Below, one piece after another: positions 10,719-20,680 of a stretch of 64,000 nucleotides of DNA (positions are counted from its first letter, which is position 1; each line of letters begins with the position of its first letter). Under the pieces are notes generated by a model, which did no database searches, was not told where the DNA came from, and was given only the letters and a program-made list of their open reading frames with translations. Both the position numbers and the translations under genes were made by a program. Source of the DNA: Isoperla grammatica (lineage: Eukaryota > Arthropoda > Insecta > Plecoptera > Perlodidae); assembly GCA_945910005.1 (NCBI GenBank), contig OX246746.1, forward strand, positions 21,261,228 through 21,325,227. Direction: 5' to 3'.

Positions 10719-11553
10719 TAATGAATAAATTATTTACAATAGCTTAATATGTTTACATGTCATAGACCCCAGGTCTAGGCTAGGCATAGCCTACTAATTT
10801 ATTTGTGTGGACTTGTCCCTATGCATCAGCGTAACCCAAAAACCAGTGTGAGTTCAATTTCATGAATTTGTCAGTTGTTTCCTACTCACCAGGTTTATTA
10901 GCTCTGGTACAGATATCGGGCAGCAGAAATTAAGCTTCATTCTTTAGCTTCGAGTTCATAATGCCTTATGTAGGCCCTAGAGCTAAAATGAAATTTTGTA
11001 TGGGCCGATGGCCGGAATGTAGGAGCGGCATATTCGGAGCGGTAGGCCTATTACAGTGGCTTTGGCCCTTTCAGGTGTTTAGTTACTGCTATACCGTTAC
11101 AAGCGCAGTCTGATTGAGGAGCAAAGTAGACTCAATTTTGTTTAGTATGGGGAATCCACAACACGCACAGAAAAGAGAAATAGGATCTGGTTATTTATTG
11201 TTCATGCGATATATGATTAGAGCCCCGTGAAATTTGCATTAATCCTAACTAGTAACTATAAAAGCGAAAAGTGAAAAATGTAATTTTTCAATTTTGTGCG
11301 AAAAGCACAAAATGTACGAAGTCGCGCTAACTATGGCGAATTTTCCCGAGTTTAAGTAGGCCTAACAATCGTAAACAATGCGAAAATAATACATTTTTGT
11401 CGATTTCCTGAACATTCCATTCCACTATTTACATTCGGTTACTAAGTCTATTTTAGTTTTTATTGTAGGCCTATCCATAGTGTCAATGAACAATCTCAAT
11501 CAATAAAGAATTAATTTTTTGATCAAAATTTTTGGTCCATGTCTAATATTTTG

Positions 11554-12079
11554 CATTGTTGTTAAGTAGCGCACTACTTGTAGCATGTTACTTTTTTTGG
11601 TAGCGAGACTGGTAGCGCGCTGAAAATGCGGTAAAGTAGCGAGTAGCAAGCTACTATATACGAGTATTTGTAGCAAAAAATGGCAGCTACCCTATTTTTG
11701 CAATAAACGAATATGCGTTTGCTTCCCCGTTTGCACAATTCCCACTGTCACAGGTTCGGAATGACGACTGTCATTGCCCTTCTTGTTCTATAGTCCCAAA
11801 ACCGCCTCCCCAGGACTGAGTTTGCTGTTTAACCCCTTGAGCTGTGATATGAGTAGGTATGACTCGTTTCTGGACCGTACCGTCGTTTCAATAAATAGTA
11901 CATAAGTTACTCTTGGTCCGCTATAAAAAATGAAAGTAGCTGTAAAGTAGCGTCACTACTTTTTTTGAGTAGCTGTACAAGTAGCGAGCTACTTACAAAA
12001 TACAGTAGCTGAAAAGTAGCTAAGTTACTTTCAAAGATCAAATAGCTGTAGCTGTAACAGTGCTACTTTGAAAAAGCTT
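11554..12079. mobile_element. Second copy of the GTAGC-rich hAT foldback, inverse orientation
   Basis: Over about 525 bp this is the reverse complement of the element at 933-5352 without its retrotransposon. Shared blocks include the paired GTAGCGCACTACTTG-type ends, the central CCGCCTCCCCAGGACTGAG region and the A/T-rich spacers. The left terminus CATTGTTGTTAAG is a one-base variant of the other copy's. The right terminus has decayed after AAAAAGCTT, and no target duplication is visible. It supplies the uninterrupted target sequence that proves the nested insertion in the first copy. Confidence 0.85.
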
Positions 12080-12195
12080 GCTAGAGTCGATTTCAGATAG
12101 AAACTAATTATTACTAAAATGTTGTCTTTTAACTATTAAATGCCAAACGTTTTATTTTTTTAAATTTTTTAGCATAATGCACAATTGCCTCCAGT

Positions 12196-12745
12196 AAACT
12201 TGGCAAGAAAAGATAAACAGATACATAGGCTATAAGGAGTTATCTATTGAAATAAAAAGGCTGTGGAAGCAGAATAATGTAACTGTTGTAGCGTTAATTA
12301 TATCAGCAAATGGTATTGTTCCGCGAAAAACTCCATGAGCATGACAGTATTAAACTACTTGGTCTCCAACCGAACATATACATCGAGATGCAAAAAGCAA
12401 TAATTTTGAACACGTGTAGGATAGTACGAACATTTTTGAACTAAGAAGAATGAAGACTTCAAGAAGTTCTCCATCCTGATGGTGGTTTTTGGGGTTTCCA
12501 CCATACAAAGAGCGAATGCTTGGGATGAGTACAAATCGGCCACGACCGTACATAGCATCCACAGTTTGTTTTGGAAAAATAATATGGACAACGATATATT
12601 TAATTAGTTCTAAGTAGACTTTAATAAGGTAAACACATGGAAATACTTGACCTTTATGTTCGTACAACATGTTTACGCCGGTTTTGACCGAGTTTGTATG
12701 TATTGCAACAATAAAATAATAATAGTAGCTAAATAATAATAATAG
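12196..12745 (+). mobile_element. 5'-truncated 3' end of an RLE-type non-LTR retrotransposon
   Basis: The first 240 bp match, with a few indels, the last part of the reading frame read on the minus strand near 19790-20030 (segments corresponding to KINRY, IEIKRLWKQNN and IISANGIV). From about 12440 to 12700 it continues as the same 3' UTR and ends in an AATAAAATAATAATAG-type tail. The frame is disrupted. This copy lacks the insertion present in the 19.1-20.5 kb copy, so its single TAAACACATGG at 12630-12640 is an empty site. Confidence 0.8.
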
Positions 12746-12945
12746 ATATCAATTTCATTCTCACAATTAGGTAAAGAAAACACATATACATAACATATAG
12801 GCCTAATATCATAACATAACAACAAGACTACTAAATAGTAAATAGGCCTACACATATTAGTATAGCCTACATGTATAGCCTAGCAATGACCTAGCCTACA
12901 TGTCTGTTTCCCCCCGTTAATAAACCCACAATTCAGATTTAAGAA

Positions 12946-13969
12946 CAGCGTCGATTTTAGGCCTAGGGGCACTAGGCACGTGCCTAGGGCCCCCAAAACA
13001 AACTCAATGATCACAAGGCTAATGGTTTTCTACAAAGGAGATATAAACAGCGCAATCCTTGCAGATGATGTGATTCAGTTTTTAATGTTGACCTACTAGA
13101 CATGAACCACTTCTTAATCCCTCTGATATACCAGATCCTATTTTGTAAATTTCAATCGACTTTCCCAAAATGAGAAAACAATGTTGCGTAGGCCTATTTA
13201 AATGCATCCGTGTAACGCTTGTTTTAAACACTGAAAAGAGTAAATAGCTATTTAAGAAACTCTGTGAGGAAGAGCGACTTGAGAATCTTGCAGTACTGTG
13301 CTGTGCATCCAGTCATCAGAGACTGGGTGTCCATTCGTCCTGTTTTTTAGGAGCCTGTCCCATTGTCTCCCCAACTGTTCACGCGACAGTGTAGCTGTTT
13401 TGTCGCCTCTTTGTAAATATACCGATTTCACGTGTAGCTTGGGGCTTTCTCTTGAAAATCTCGTCTCACACGCTTTAAATCTTTCATAGAAATGTCCATC
13501 TTCCATCTAAATAAATAATTTATAAAAAACTGCACGAATAAAAAGTTAATTTTCAAATTTGAATGTTATAATTAATTCCAGGTAACCTTCAGTGCTTGCT
13601 CAGATGCTTTCTTGAGGATAAAAATATCTAAAAACATTTCGCTTTTGTTGGCTGGGAGTGAGACTCTGCTCTGGCCGGACCCCTTCCATCCCGCGTAACT
13701 GTAAGCTACCAAGTCTACTAACTGATATATCTATTCATTCCTGACTTTTAATTTAAAAAATATGAACACCCTATCGGAGACTGGACTTGTATGGTAGGCC
13801 TAAGCAAATTGACTGCTTTGTCAATAAAAGTGTATAGGGAAAAGCGATTCAAATTTTTTGTTGTTGTGTGTGTAAATATATTTGTTTAGAAGTAGAATTT
13901 AATTTGAATAGCATATTGCGCCCAAATTTGTCAGCGCCTAGGGCCCCAAATAATGTAAACGCGCCTCTG
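12946..13969. mobile_element. Complete hAT-type transposon, 1024 bp, with exact 8-bp TSD
   Basis: TTTAAGAA occurs exactly at 12938-12945 and 13970-13977. The termini are CAGCGTCGATTTTAGG on the left and, inverted on the right, CAGAGGCGCGTTTACA. Both are followed by GGGGC/GGGCCC-rich subterminal sequence typical of CAG-GGCG-type hAT ends. The left subterminal holds an internal palindrome around GGCACGTGCC. At 1 kb it is too short for a full transposase, so it is non-autonomous. It lies only 17 bp from the next element at 13995. Confidence 0.88.
13252..13506 (-). CDS. Unrecognised 84-codon ORF inside the hAT element
   Basis: The frame opens with ATG (MEDGHFYERFKACETRF) and is rich in charged residues, unlike the AT-driven frames nearby. 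It contains a QLGRQWDRLLKNR stretch. I do not recognise a transposase domain. It might be a transposase remnant, a captured exon fragment or chance. Local base composition is more balanced than in the rest of the element. Confidence 0.3.
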   Translation of the reverse strand: MEDGHFYERFKACETRFSRESPKLHVKSVYLQRGDKTATLSREQLGRQWDRLLKNRTNGHPVSDDWMHSTVLQDSQVALPHRVS

Positions 13970-13994
13970 TTTAAGAATGATCAATGCTAACTAT

Positions 13995-14476
13995 GGGTAC
14001 GGTCCAAAACGTGCTTAGAATGCTTTGAAGGTAGCGTTAAGAAAGCACTCTCGAGCATATCGAGCACGACTAGTTTCGGACCACCTCCAGCACGAAATGT
14101 GCGCGAAATTGATAGCTTTTAGGTTAGGGTCGGATTCATATTTTGTATGCGAATGTTTATAAGATGATAAATTACACTGACCATTGTTAATCCTGGTTGC
14201 CTGTCCTTGTGGCACTCTCACTACAATATTTTCTCCGGTAGTCGGATCAAACAGAGTTATAACTTCGGCTACCTCTTCAAATGACGCCATTCTGTTTCAA
14301 AACGCCGCCCTTTAAATCCAAATGCTGAAGATGCTCGCACGAAAACCTCGGGCATCTAGAGCGTGCTTGAAACGCTCAAGATTTGAATTTCGGACCGCTA
14401 GGCATATCATTTCCAACAGGTAACGGGCCAGCTCAAGCACGCTAAAAGTGTTTTTAACAGGTTTCGGACCGTACCC
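13995..14476. mobile_element. GGGTACGGTCC-ended element (MITE-like)
   Basis: The ends are inverted: GGGTACGGTCCAAAACGTG at the left and, read inverted, GGGTACGGTCCGAAACCTG at the right. Subterminal GCGTGCTTGA/AGCACGCT words recur through the element. No clear target duplication is visible. The length is 482 bp. Such ends resemble PIF/Harbinger or ISL2EU-type elements, but the superfamily is a guess. It encloses a short ORF on the minus strand. Confidence 0.7.
14015..14290 (-). CDS. ORF inside the GGGTACGGTCC element, possible first exon fragment
   Basis: It begins ATGGCGTCATTTGAAGAGG and reads MASFEEVAEVITLFDPTTG and then ENIVVRVPQGQ, which looks like real protein. After about residue 38 a possible donor (ATG|GTCAGT) is reached, and the residues beyond it look random. 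It may therefore be the first exon of a transposon-encoded or captured host protein. I do not recognise the family. The frame is confined within the element's inverted ends. Confidence 0.4.
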   Translation of the reverse strand: MASFEEVAEVITLFDPTTGENIVVRVPQGQATRINNGQCNLSSYKHSHTKYESDPNLKAINFAHISCWRWSETSRARYARECFLNATFKAF

Positions 14477-15613
14477 CACGCTTGTATGAGCCTACCTTTT
14501 TTTTGGATGTAGAGAAAGTCGGAATAGTGCTGAAATTTACAGCCAATATGTTCTGTAAATTTCATGATGTTGTAATACTTTTCTGACTTTCCATATATGT
14601 ATAATTTATAAAATTGCAGTGTCATAATGCTAGATAACACTTTCAACATAGGCCAGTTTGAATTGTGGGATTATTTTCATTTCGAAAAACAAAAACGTCC
14701 TAACATACCGTACTGTTTTTCATGATTTTGATATCGGTTAACAACAGCTAAGTGCAGATAGTCATCTGGAATGCAGTGTGGCTGCAATCATGTTTGAGTT
14801 TCTAACTACAGTAGTTCGTTTTATTTTACACTTCGGTTTATATATTTATTTAGATACTACTACGTTCAAGTAAACTACGTTATGTAGGGCTGATATGGCT
14901 GTTACATACCTTTCGTTCCTATTGGCGTGAAATATGTGTGCAATCTACATGAGTAAAGCAGTGCCATTGCGTAGGCCACCAGTTAAATCTTGTATGCACT
15001 TGACTTGTATGCCTTAATGTTATACTCACCTGACCATCATCAGTTCATCACCAAAATGAGAGTTGACAGTCAAATGTACAAAGTCTGTGTTAACAATGTG
15101 TCTATAGTGCTAAAGGAACTGCATAAGTGAGTCCCATCTACTACTTTAGTGATTTATTTGAGTGTATACTACATATAACTTGTAACTATTTTATTTATTT
15201 ATTTAAATAGCGCTTTGGTAGATACATAGTGGTGTACAAGTAGGGTTGCCATTTGTCCGGTTAAACCCGGACATGTCCTCTTTTTTTGTATGCTCTTCAT
15301 GCGTCCGGGCGGCTTTTTGATAAAAGCATGAAATGTCCGGGTTTTTGGTTTCACTTTGGCCGGATTGTGTCTTTTTCACGAAAAATGCCTGTTCAGCATT
15401 CGATTAGTCGCATTTAGGCCTCAGGTCCCTTACAACACTGCTTTAAGTATAAATGGTATCATTTTTTTCAGTGGCATACCAAAGGGAATTTTGGGGCTTA
15501 ACCCCCCCCCCCCCCCCCCCCCCCACTAGGCCTACCTACAAAAACGATTCTTATAATTTTAAAACATGTAGGCCTATATAGAAGCACAGATAACGGAGCG
15601 TAGGGTGCAGGAT

Positions 15614-16240
15614 CAAGCTTATCCACACCAGGCTTTACACCTATTTTGGGTTTCACTGCGAGCTGCGATCACCTTAGGCTACAAAAACACATTTCTCTCA
15701 CTAGCCTACTACAAGCTTATCTACACCAAGCTTTACACCTATTATGGGTTTCACTGTGAGCTGCGATCACCTCAGGCTACGAAAACACATTTCTCTCACT
15801 AGCCCACTACAAACTTATCTACATCGGCCTGTACACCTATTATGGGTTTCACTGTGAGCTGCGATCACCTCAGGCTACGAAAACACATTTCTCTCTCTAG
15901 CCCACTACAAGCTTATCTACATCGGCCTGTACACCTATTATGGGTTTCACTGCGAGCTGCAATCACCTCAGGCTACGAAAACACATTTCTCTCACTAGCC
16001 CACTACAAGCTTATCTACATCACACCTATTATGGGTTTCTCTGCGAGCTGCAATCACCTCAGGCTACGAAAACACATTTCTCTCACTAGCCCACTACAAG
16101 CTTATCTTTATCAGCTTGTACACCTATTATGCGTTTCACTGCGAGCTGGGATCACCTCAGGCTACGAAAACACATTTCTCTCACTAGCCCACTACAAGCT
16201 TATGTACATCAGCCTTTACACCTATTATGGGTTTCACCCC
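15614..16240 (+). repeat. 98-bp tandem repeat, about 6.4 copies
   Basis: The period is measured from successive CAAGCTTAT landmarks at 15614, 15712, 15810, 15908, 16006, 16097 and 16195. The step is 98 bp except for one of 91 bp. Units share GGGTTTCACTGCGAGCTGC and TTCTCTCACTAGCC, with a few per cent divergence. Frames through it stay open because stops are rare in the unit, and they should not be read as a gene. Confidence 0.92.
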
Positions 16241-16330
16241 TCCCTGACCCACTATATGCATCAATCCCTGAGTATACCATTCTTTATTAAAATGACCTCT
16301 TTTCACCACTACAACTTACAACTTACAACT

Positions 16331-16760
16331 TAGGTGGCTCGTTGGTCCAGTGGTTAGCATCCCTGCTTCCAATGCAGAAGGTCCCGGGTTCAAGTCCCGC
16401 TTCAGGCAGAAGTTTTTTAACTTCTAATATGGATTCAATTCCATTACTTCTTGGCTTAGGAATAAGTAAACGGTGACTTTGGAGCCGTCCTAGCAACGAA
16501 GCACTCAATAAATTCAAAGTTGTTCTGAATCGGCCTTGTTGATTCTGGCATTTGTCCGCAGGTGTTCGCACTGTCCAATCACTGATTCATATGTTTCGTA
16601 TTTGAAATATCGATCTTTGATTGGTTATCGCTCACTCGTCGATGGTGTTCGAAGCCTACAGGGTTGGTTTAGTCACTTTCAATTAAAGTCCCCCACTGCA
16701 AATCAGTTTAGTTACTGAGTGGGTAGACTCTAAATGTGAATTTATTTATTTATTTTTATT
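16331..16760 (+). mobile_element. tRNA-derived SINE inside the hAT element
   Basis: The head (about 16331-16407) has pol III promoter boxes: an A-box-like TTGGTCCAGTGG and the B box GGTTCAAGTCC, with a tRNA-like anticodon arm CTGC-TTCCAAT-GCAG. The acceptor ends do not pair, so it is not a tRNA gene. The body contains GTGACTTTGGAGCCGTC and a 3' module CCCCCACTGCAAATCAG with GAGTGGGTAGACT, and the tail is (ATTT)n. The body and tail recur at 25525-25665 and the tail at 56535-56625. Confidence 0.8.
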
Positions 16761-17052
16761 TATGGCAACCCTATGTACAAGAAACCTGTATATTTAACTT
16801 GTTAACCCTCAAATGAGCAATAAATTTAAAAAATTTAAAAATTACCTAACATATATAGATAGTAACTTTATTATTCTAGTAACCATTAGTGTGGAACAAT
16901 TCTAAAATGGACTTTTGTTAAAACTGTACATTACCGTATATTTACTATTTAGTAGGTATACATATGAAATGTTATATGTACTGAGAAGGTGGAATATCTT
17001 CCTATATTGCTTTCTTTTCTTACATTTTTTAGAACTCCTGGTATTGGGTTTG

Positions 17053-19122
17053 TTGTTATATTATTATATTAGTTTATTGTCATAGAATCTACATTCTGCG
17101 AGAGGGATCAAGCATTTTCAGATGTACAGACAATCATGATACAAACAATACATGAAATACAGTTTGAAGTATAGATGAAATACAGTAAAACTTCATAATA
17201 CAGTAAAACGTATACAATAGAATAACAAAATAGATTTAATATAAAATTTGAAATAATTACCGGTTATCCACTAAATATTCGTTTATGGAATAGTATGCTT
17301 TTGAAATAAGGAACTTTTTTACCGAGTATTTAAAACTGTTTAATGAGTCTATATTTTTTAGTTCAGCTGGTAATTTGTTAAAAAGTTTTGTGTGTGTGTA
17401 GTCGGAGTTTGTCTGTGTTGATGATTTTGAATAAAAATGTGTATGGATGTTATTTTTTAGGCGTGTGTCATGGGTGTGTATATTTTTATTTTTTGGTAAT
17501 GTATCAATTTTTTTTTCTACTTTTAGGATTGCCTGCAAAATAAACAGACTATAGAATGTTAAAATATTTAATTTAATGAAGAGAGGTTTACAGTGTGACC
17601 TTTGTGACTTGTTCACCATTGACCTGATTACCTTCTTTTGAACTATAAATATTTTCTTGGTGCTGGGAGAGCAGCCCCAAAACTCAATTCCATATCGTAT
17701 ATGTGCCTCAAAGTTAGAAAAATATACTATTTTGGCTGTTGCAATGTTTGCTACGGACTTAATGGATTTGATTGCAAAGTAGCCAGAGTTTAGTTTTTTA
17801 ATTAACGAGTTTATGTGGTCGTGCCACTTGAGTTTATTATCTATTATTAATCCCACAAAGTTTGTTGATGACTCTACATTGATTGATGTGTTGTTTATAC
17901 TATTATATACTGTTTTTATTTCTACCCGTGGGTCTTTGAGAAATTCAATCATTATAGATTTGGTTTCGTTTAGTAGCAGTCCATTGTCGTTGAACCATTC
18001 GGTGGCATTAGCAATTTTAATTTCAGATTCTTGTTTTAGAGTTGACTTGTCATTGGCTTTAGCTATTATGTTAGCATCGTCGGCAAACAGTTCAGAGTCT
18101 AGTATATTAAAAGGAAAGTCATTGATAAATATTAAAAAAAACAAAGGACCTATTATTGAACCCTGAGGAACTCCTATAAAGATATTCTCATTGACAGAAA
18201 GGAATTTAACTTCAGTCCCGTCTTCATTAGTGTGAGTTACCTCAACTCTTTGTTGCCTGTTACTAAGATAAGATTTAAGAAGAGCTAACTGAGTGCCTCT
18301 GATGCCGTAGTAGTTACATTTGTCCAGAAGGATGTCGTGATTCATGCAGTCGAACGCTTTAGTGAGGTCACAGAAAATTCCTGCTACCGGAGTCTTTTTT
18401 TCAATACAGTTAACAATCGTTTTAAGAAAACGTTCAACTGTGTTGTAGGTGGATCTGTTTGCTCTGAAACCATTCTGGCATTCAGAAATTGTGTTATTTT
18501 TTTCGAGAAATTCTACAATACGGGTGTTCAGTAATGATTCTAGAATTTTCGAGAATGCAGGTAGAATAGATACCGGTCTGTAGTTTTCTACAAGAGATTT
18601 TTTGCCTTTTTTATAAAGTGGAACTACTTTGGCCTCCTTTAGTTTTTCTGGAAATACACCAGATTCAATGCAGTTGTTAAAAATAAAGCATAGTGGTATG
18701 GCAGTATTGTGGATACATTTTTTAACCAAAGTAACTGGTATTCCATCCTGCCCACAAGAGTTTTAATTTTTTAATTTTTTAACCATATCCATTATCTCTT
18801 TTCCGGAAGTTGGTGCTAGGAACAATGATTTTTGAACTTTTCTGTTTCACTTAATTAAGTGTTTTCGATAGCTATTGGCCTGCGGTTTTAGATTACTGGT
18901 GAGAGTATGGGCAATGTTACAAAAGTAGTTATTAAATACGTTGGCAATCTCTAGTGGGTCTGATGTTGTTTTATGTTGTAGTTGGTCGCATTCAAGTTCC
19001 ATGTTTTCACCTGACCTTCCACTCTTTTTTATATGTCTGTTGATCACATCCCATACGGTTTTGGGTTTGTTGTCTGTATTGCTGATTTGGATGCTTATCT
19101 CCAGTCTTTTGGCCTGTAGTAT
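17053..19122 (-). mobile_element. 5'-truncated Jockey/CR1-like non-LTR retrotransposon
   Basis: The minus-strand coding part runs from 19122 down to 17257, followed by a roughly 200-bp 3' UTR that ends in an AT-rich AATAAACTAATATAATAAT-type tail near 17053. The 5' end is cut where the ATT tail of the next element begins. Family motifs are those of the Jockey/CR1 group of reverse transcriptases. No target duplication was identified. Confidence 0.82.
17257..19122 (-). pseudogene. Reverse transcriptase of the Jockey-like element, with two nonsense codons
   Basis: One frame runs through the whole piece on the minus strand. It starts with TVWDVINRHIKKS-like sequence near 19060, followed by FNNYFCNIA, then FLAPTSGKEIMDMVKK near 18800. 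Two in-frame stops interrupt it: a TGA near 18848 and a TAA near 18763. The 490-residue open part (18729-17257) carries NYRPVSILPAFSKILE, GFRANRST, FCDLTKAFDCMNHDIL, GVPQGSIIGP and the catalytic FADD, then a long C-terminal region ending LFNKLPAEL. The endonuclease domain is missing. The RT core itself is uninterrupted, so the copy is fairly young. Confidence 0.85.
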
Positions 19123-19124
19123 GA

Positions 19125-19158
<34 letters not shown>

Positions 19159-19243
19159 TTATTGTTGCAATACATACAAACTCGGTCAAAACCGGCACAA
19201 ACATGTTGCACGGACACAAATGTCAAGTATTTCCATGTGTTTA

Positions 19244-19586
19244 TATATATATCTTGACCCCGTTTCCAACATTAATTTATCGGGTATGCTTCAACTTCGT
19301 TCCATGATCTTCCTCTATTCTCCACACTGTCTTTGATCTGATTTATCCACTTGTCTCTTGGTCTGCCTACTTTCTTCTTATGCCCTTCTTCTTGTAGTTG
19401 TTCAAACTCTCTTCTTGGTATCCTAGTCAGGTCCATCCTTTTCATATGTCCAAACCAACGAAGACGTTCTCTCTCCAATCTTACCTTCACGCTTTCAACA
19501 CCTAATCTTTCTCTGATCACACTACTTCTAATCCTGTCATGCTTTGTCACACCCAGTGTGCTTCTCAAGAACTTCATTTCTGTGTT
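19244..19586 (-). mobile_element. 5'-truncated retroelement insertion with 11-bp TSD
   Basis: The 343 bp interrupt the 3' UTR of the RLE element. CCATGTGTTTA occurs exactly at 19233-19243 and 19587-19597, while the other copy of the UTR has this sequence once (12630-12640). On the minus strand the insert carries the last roughly 100 codons of a non-LTR polyprotein, with the familiar RLRWFGHMKRMD and KKVGRPRDKWINQIKD segments, and ends in a TATATA tail. It was made by target-primed reverse transcription and lost its 5' part. Confidence 0.88.
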
Positions 19587-19781
19587 CCATGTGTTTACCT
19601 TATTAAAATCTACTTAGAACTACTTAATATATCATTGTCCACATTATTTTCTCCAAACCGAACTGTGGATGCTATGTACGGTCGTGGCCGATTTGTACTC
19701 ATCCCAGCATTCGCTCTTTGTACGGTGGAAACCACTAAAACCACCATCGGGATGGAGAACTTCTTGAAGTCTTCATTCTTC

Positions 19782-20469
19782 TTAGTTCAAAAATTTTCGC
19801 ACTATCCTACACGTGTTCAAAATAATTGCTTTTTGCATCTCGATGAATATGTTCGGTTGGAGACCAATTAGTTTAATACTGTCATGGAGTTTAGGTGGAA
19901 CAATGCCATTTGCTGATATAATTAACGGTATAACAGTTACATTATTCTGCTTCCACAACCTTTTTATTTCAATAGATAATTCCTTATATCTGTTTATCTT
20001 TTCCCGCCAAGTTGTCTCTACATTGTGGCATAAAGGGACGGCAACATCAATTAAAATCGTTTCTTGTTTCTTCTTGTCAATAAATATAATATCCGGTCTA
20101 TTGTGATGTATGGTTTGGTCTGTTATAACTGCCCGGTCGTAATATAATTTGTAGTCTTTACTATCTAATACCTTTTCAGGCTTGTATTTGTAATACGCAG
20201 TGGTTGTGTATATAAGTTTATACTTCATGGCTAATTTTTGATGTACAATGTTTGCAACTTGGTTATGCCTATGAAGATAATCTGTTTGAAAAAGCATTTT
20301 GCACCCAGATACGATATGTTCAATTGTTTCGCCGTTCATATTACATTTTCTACATTTATCTTCCACTGTGACGTCTTTCAGTATGTATGTTTTGTAATTG
20401 TTAGTCTTGATTACTTTATCTTGAATAGCGATCATAAATCCCTCTGTTTCGCTGAAAATGTCCCCGGAC
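19782..20469 (-). CDS. C-terminal zinc knuckle and restriction-like endonuclease of retroelement
   Basis: The 217-residue open frame begins in DIFSETEGFMIAIQDKVIKT, a segment well conserved in these elements, so the true protein extends upstream and the ATG is internal. A knuckle C-x2-C-x8-H-x4-C (CRKC ... HIVSGC) is followed by the PD-(D/E)xK-type nuclease signature RPDIIFIDKK and ILIDVAVP. The nearby WREKINRYKEL motif is also typical. The enzyme would nick the insertion site. No frame break is seen in this part, but the reverse transcriptase is absent. Confidence 0.82.
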
Positions 20470-20477
20470 GTTAACCA

Positions 20478-20482
20478 TTATT

Positions 20483-20513
<31 letters not shown>

Positions 20514-20680
20514 TTATTATTTTGTGCTTAATGACGTATTCCTCGAGTACGAGAAATAGGGTGGAAAAAATAAATTTAATTAGTGGAAAGGGGAAATTGG
20601 AGGATCTCATTTCATCGCCTCTTATGATTGGCAATTATCCTGGGCCAAATTCTACTTTGGGCCCAGGTGGGGATTTTTTT
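20478..20680 (-). mobile_element. Retroposon 3' end with AAT tail (GAGTACGTCGTTAA family)
   Basis: On the minus strand the sequence contains ATAAGAGGCGATGAAATGAG, then a CGAGGAATACGTCATTAAGC block, and ends in (AAT)n at 20478-20523. The same order of motifs (GTAAGAGGCGATAAAAGGAG and GAGTACGTCGTTAAACAC) is found at 45765-46035. Only a 3' end is present and no coding part is seen. It directly abuts the truncated RLE element. Confidence 0.65.

Larger units (their letters stand above)
15241..16773. mobile_element. hAT-type element, 1533 bp, with exact TSD and composite interior
   Basis: The inverted termini TAGGGTTGCCAT (15241) and ATGGCAACCCTA (ending 16773) are flanked by exact 8-bp repeats TGTACAAG at 15233-15240 and 16774-16781. 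The left subterminal region is rich in GTCCGGG words. The interior holds a C-run near 15500-15522, a 98-bp tandem array and a tRNA-derived SINE whose ATTT tail stops next to the right terminus. There is no transposase. The element has clearly gained sequence since, or moved with cargo. Confidence 0.9.
19123..20470 (-). mobile_element. 5'-truncated RLE-type non-LTR retrotransposon, interrupted
   Basis: Read on the minus strand this has the end of a polyprotein, a 3' UTR shared with the copy at 12440-12740, and an (AAT)n tail at 19123-19160. The 3' UTR is split by another insertion at 19244-19586. The 5' truncation near 20470 coincides with the ATT tract of the next element. The restriction-like endonuclease places it in the R2/NeSL-type group of non-LTR elements, with the exact clade unresolved. 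Confidence 0.82.

Noticed and set aside
15605..16333. A 163-codon repeat protein frame (YTYYGFHCE-type units)
   Set aside because: It follows the 98-bp tandem repeat, shifts frame between units and lies inside a hAT element.
16331..16407. A possible tRNA gene with A and B boxes and a UCC-like anticodon loop
   Set aside because: The acceptor stem does not pair, and the sequence continues into a shared SINE body and ATTT tail.
19351..19617. A + strand frame rich in Leu and Ser across the nested insertion
   Set aside because: It is the antisense of the LINE C-terminal coding segment.
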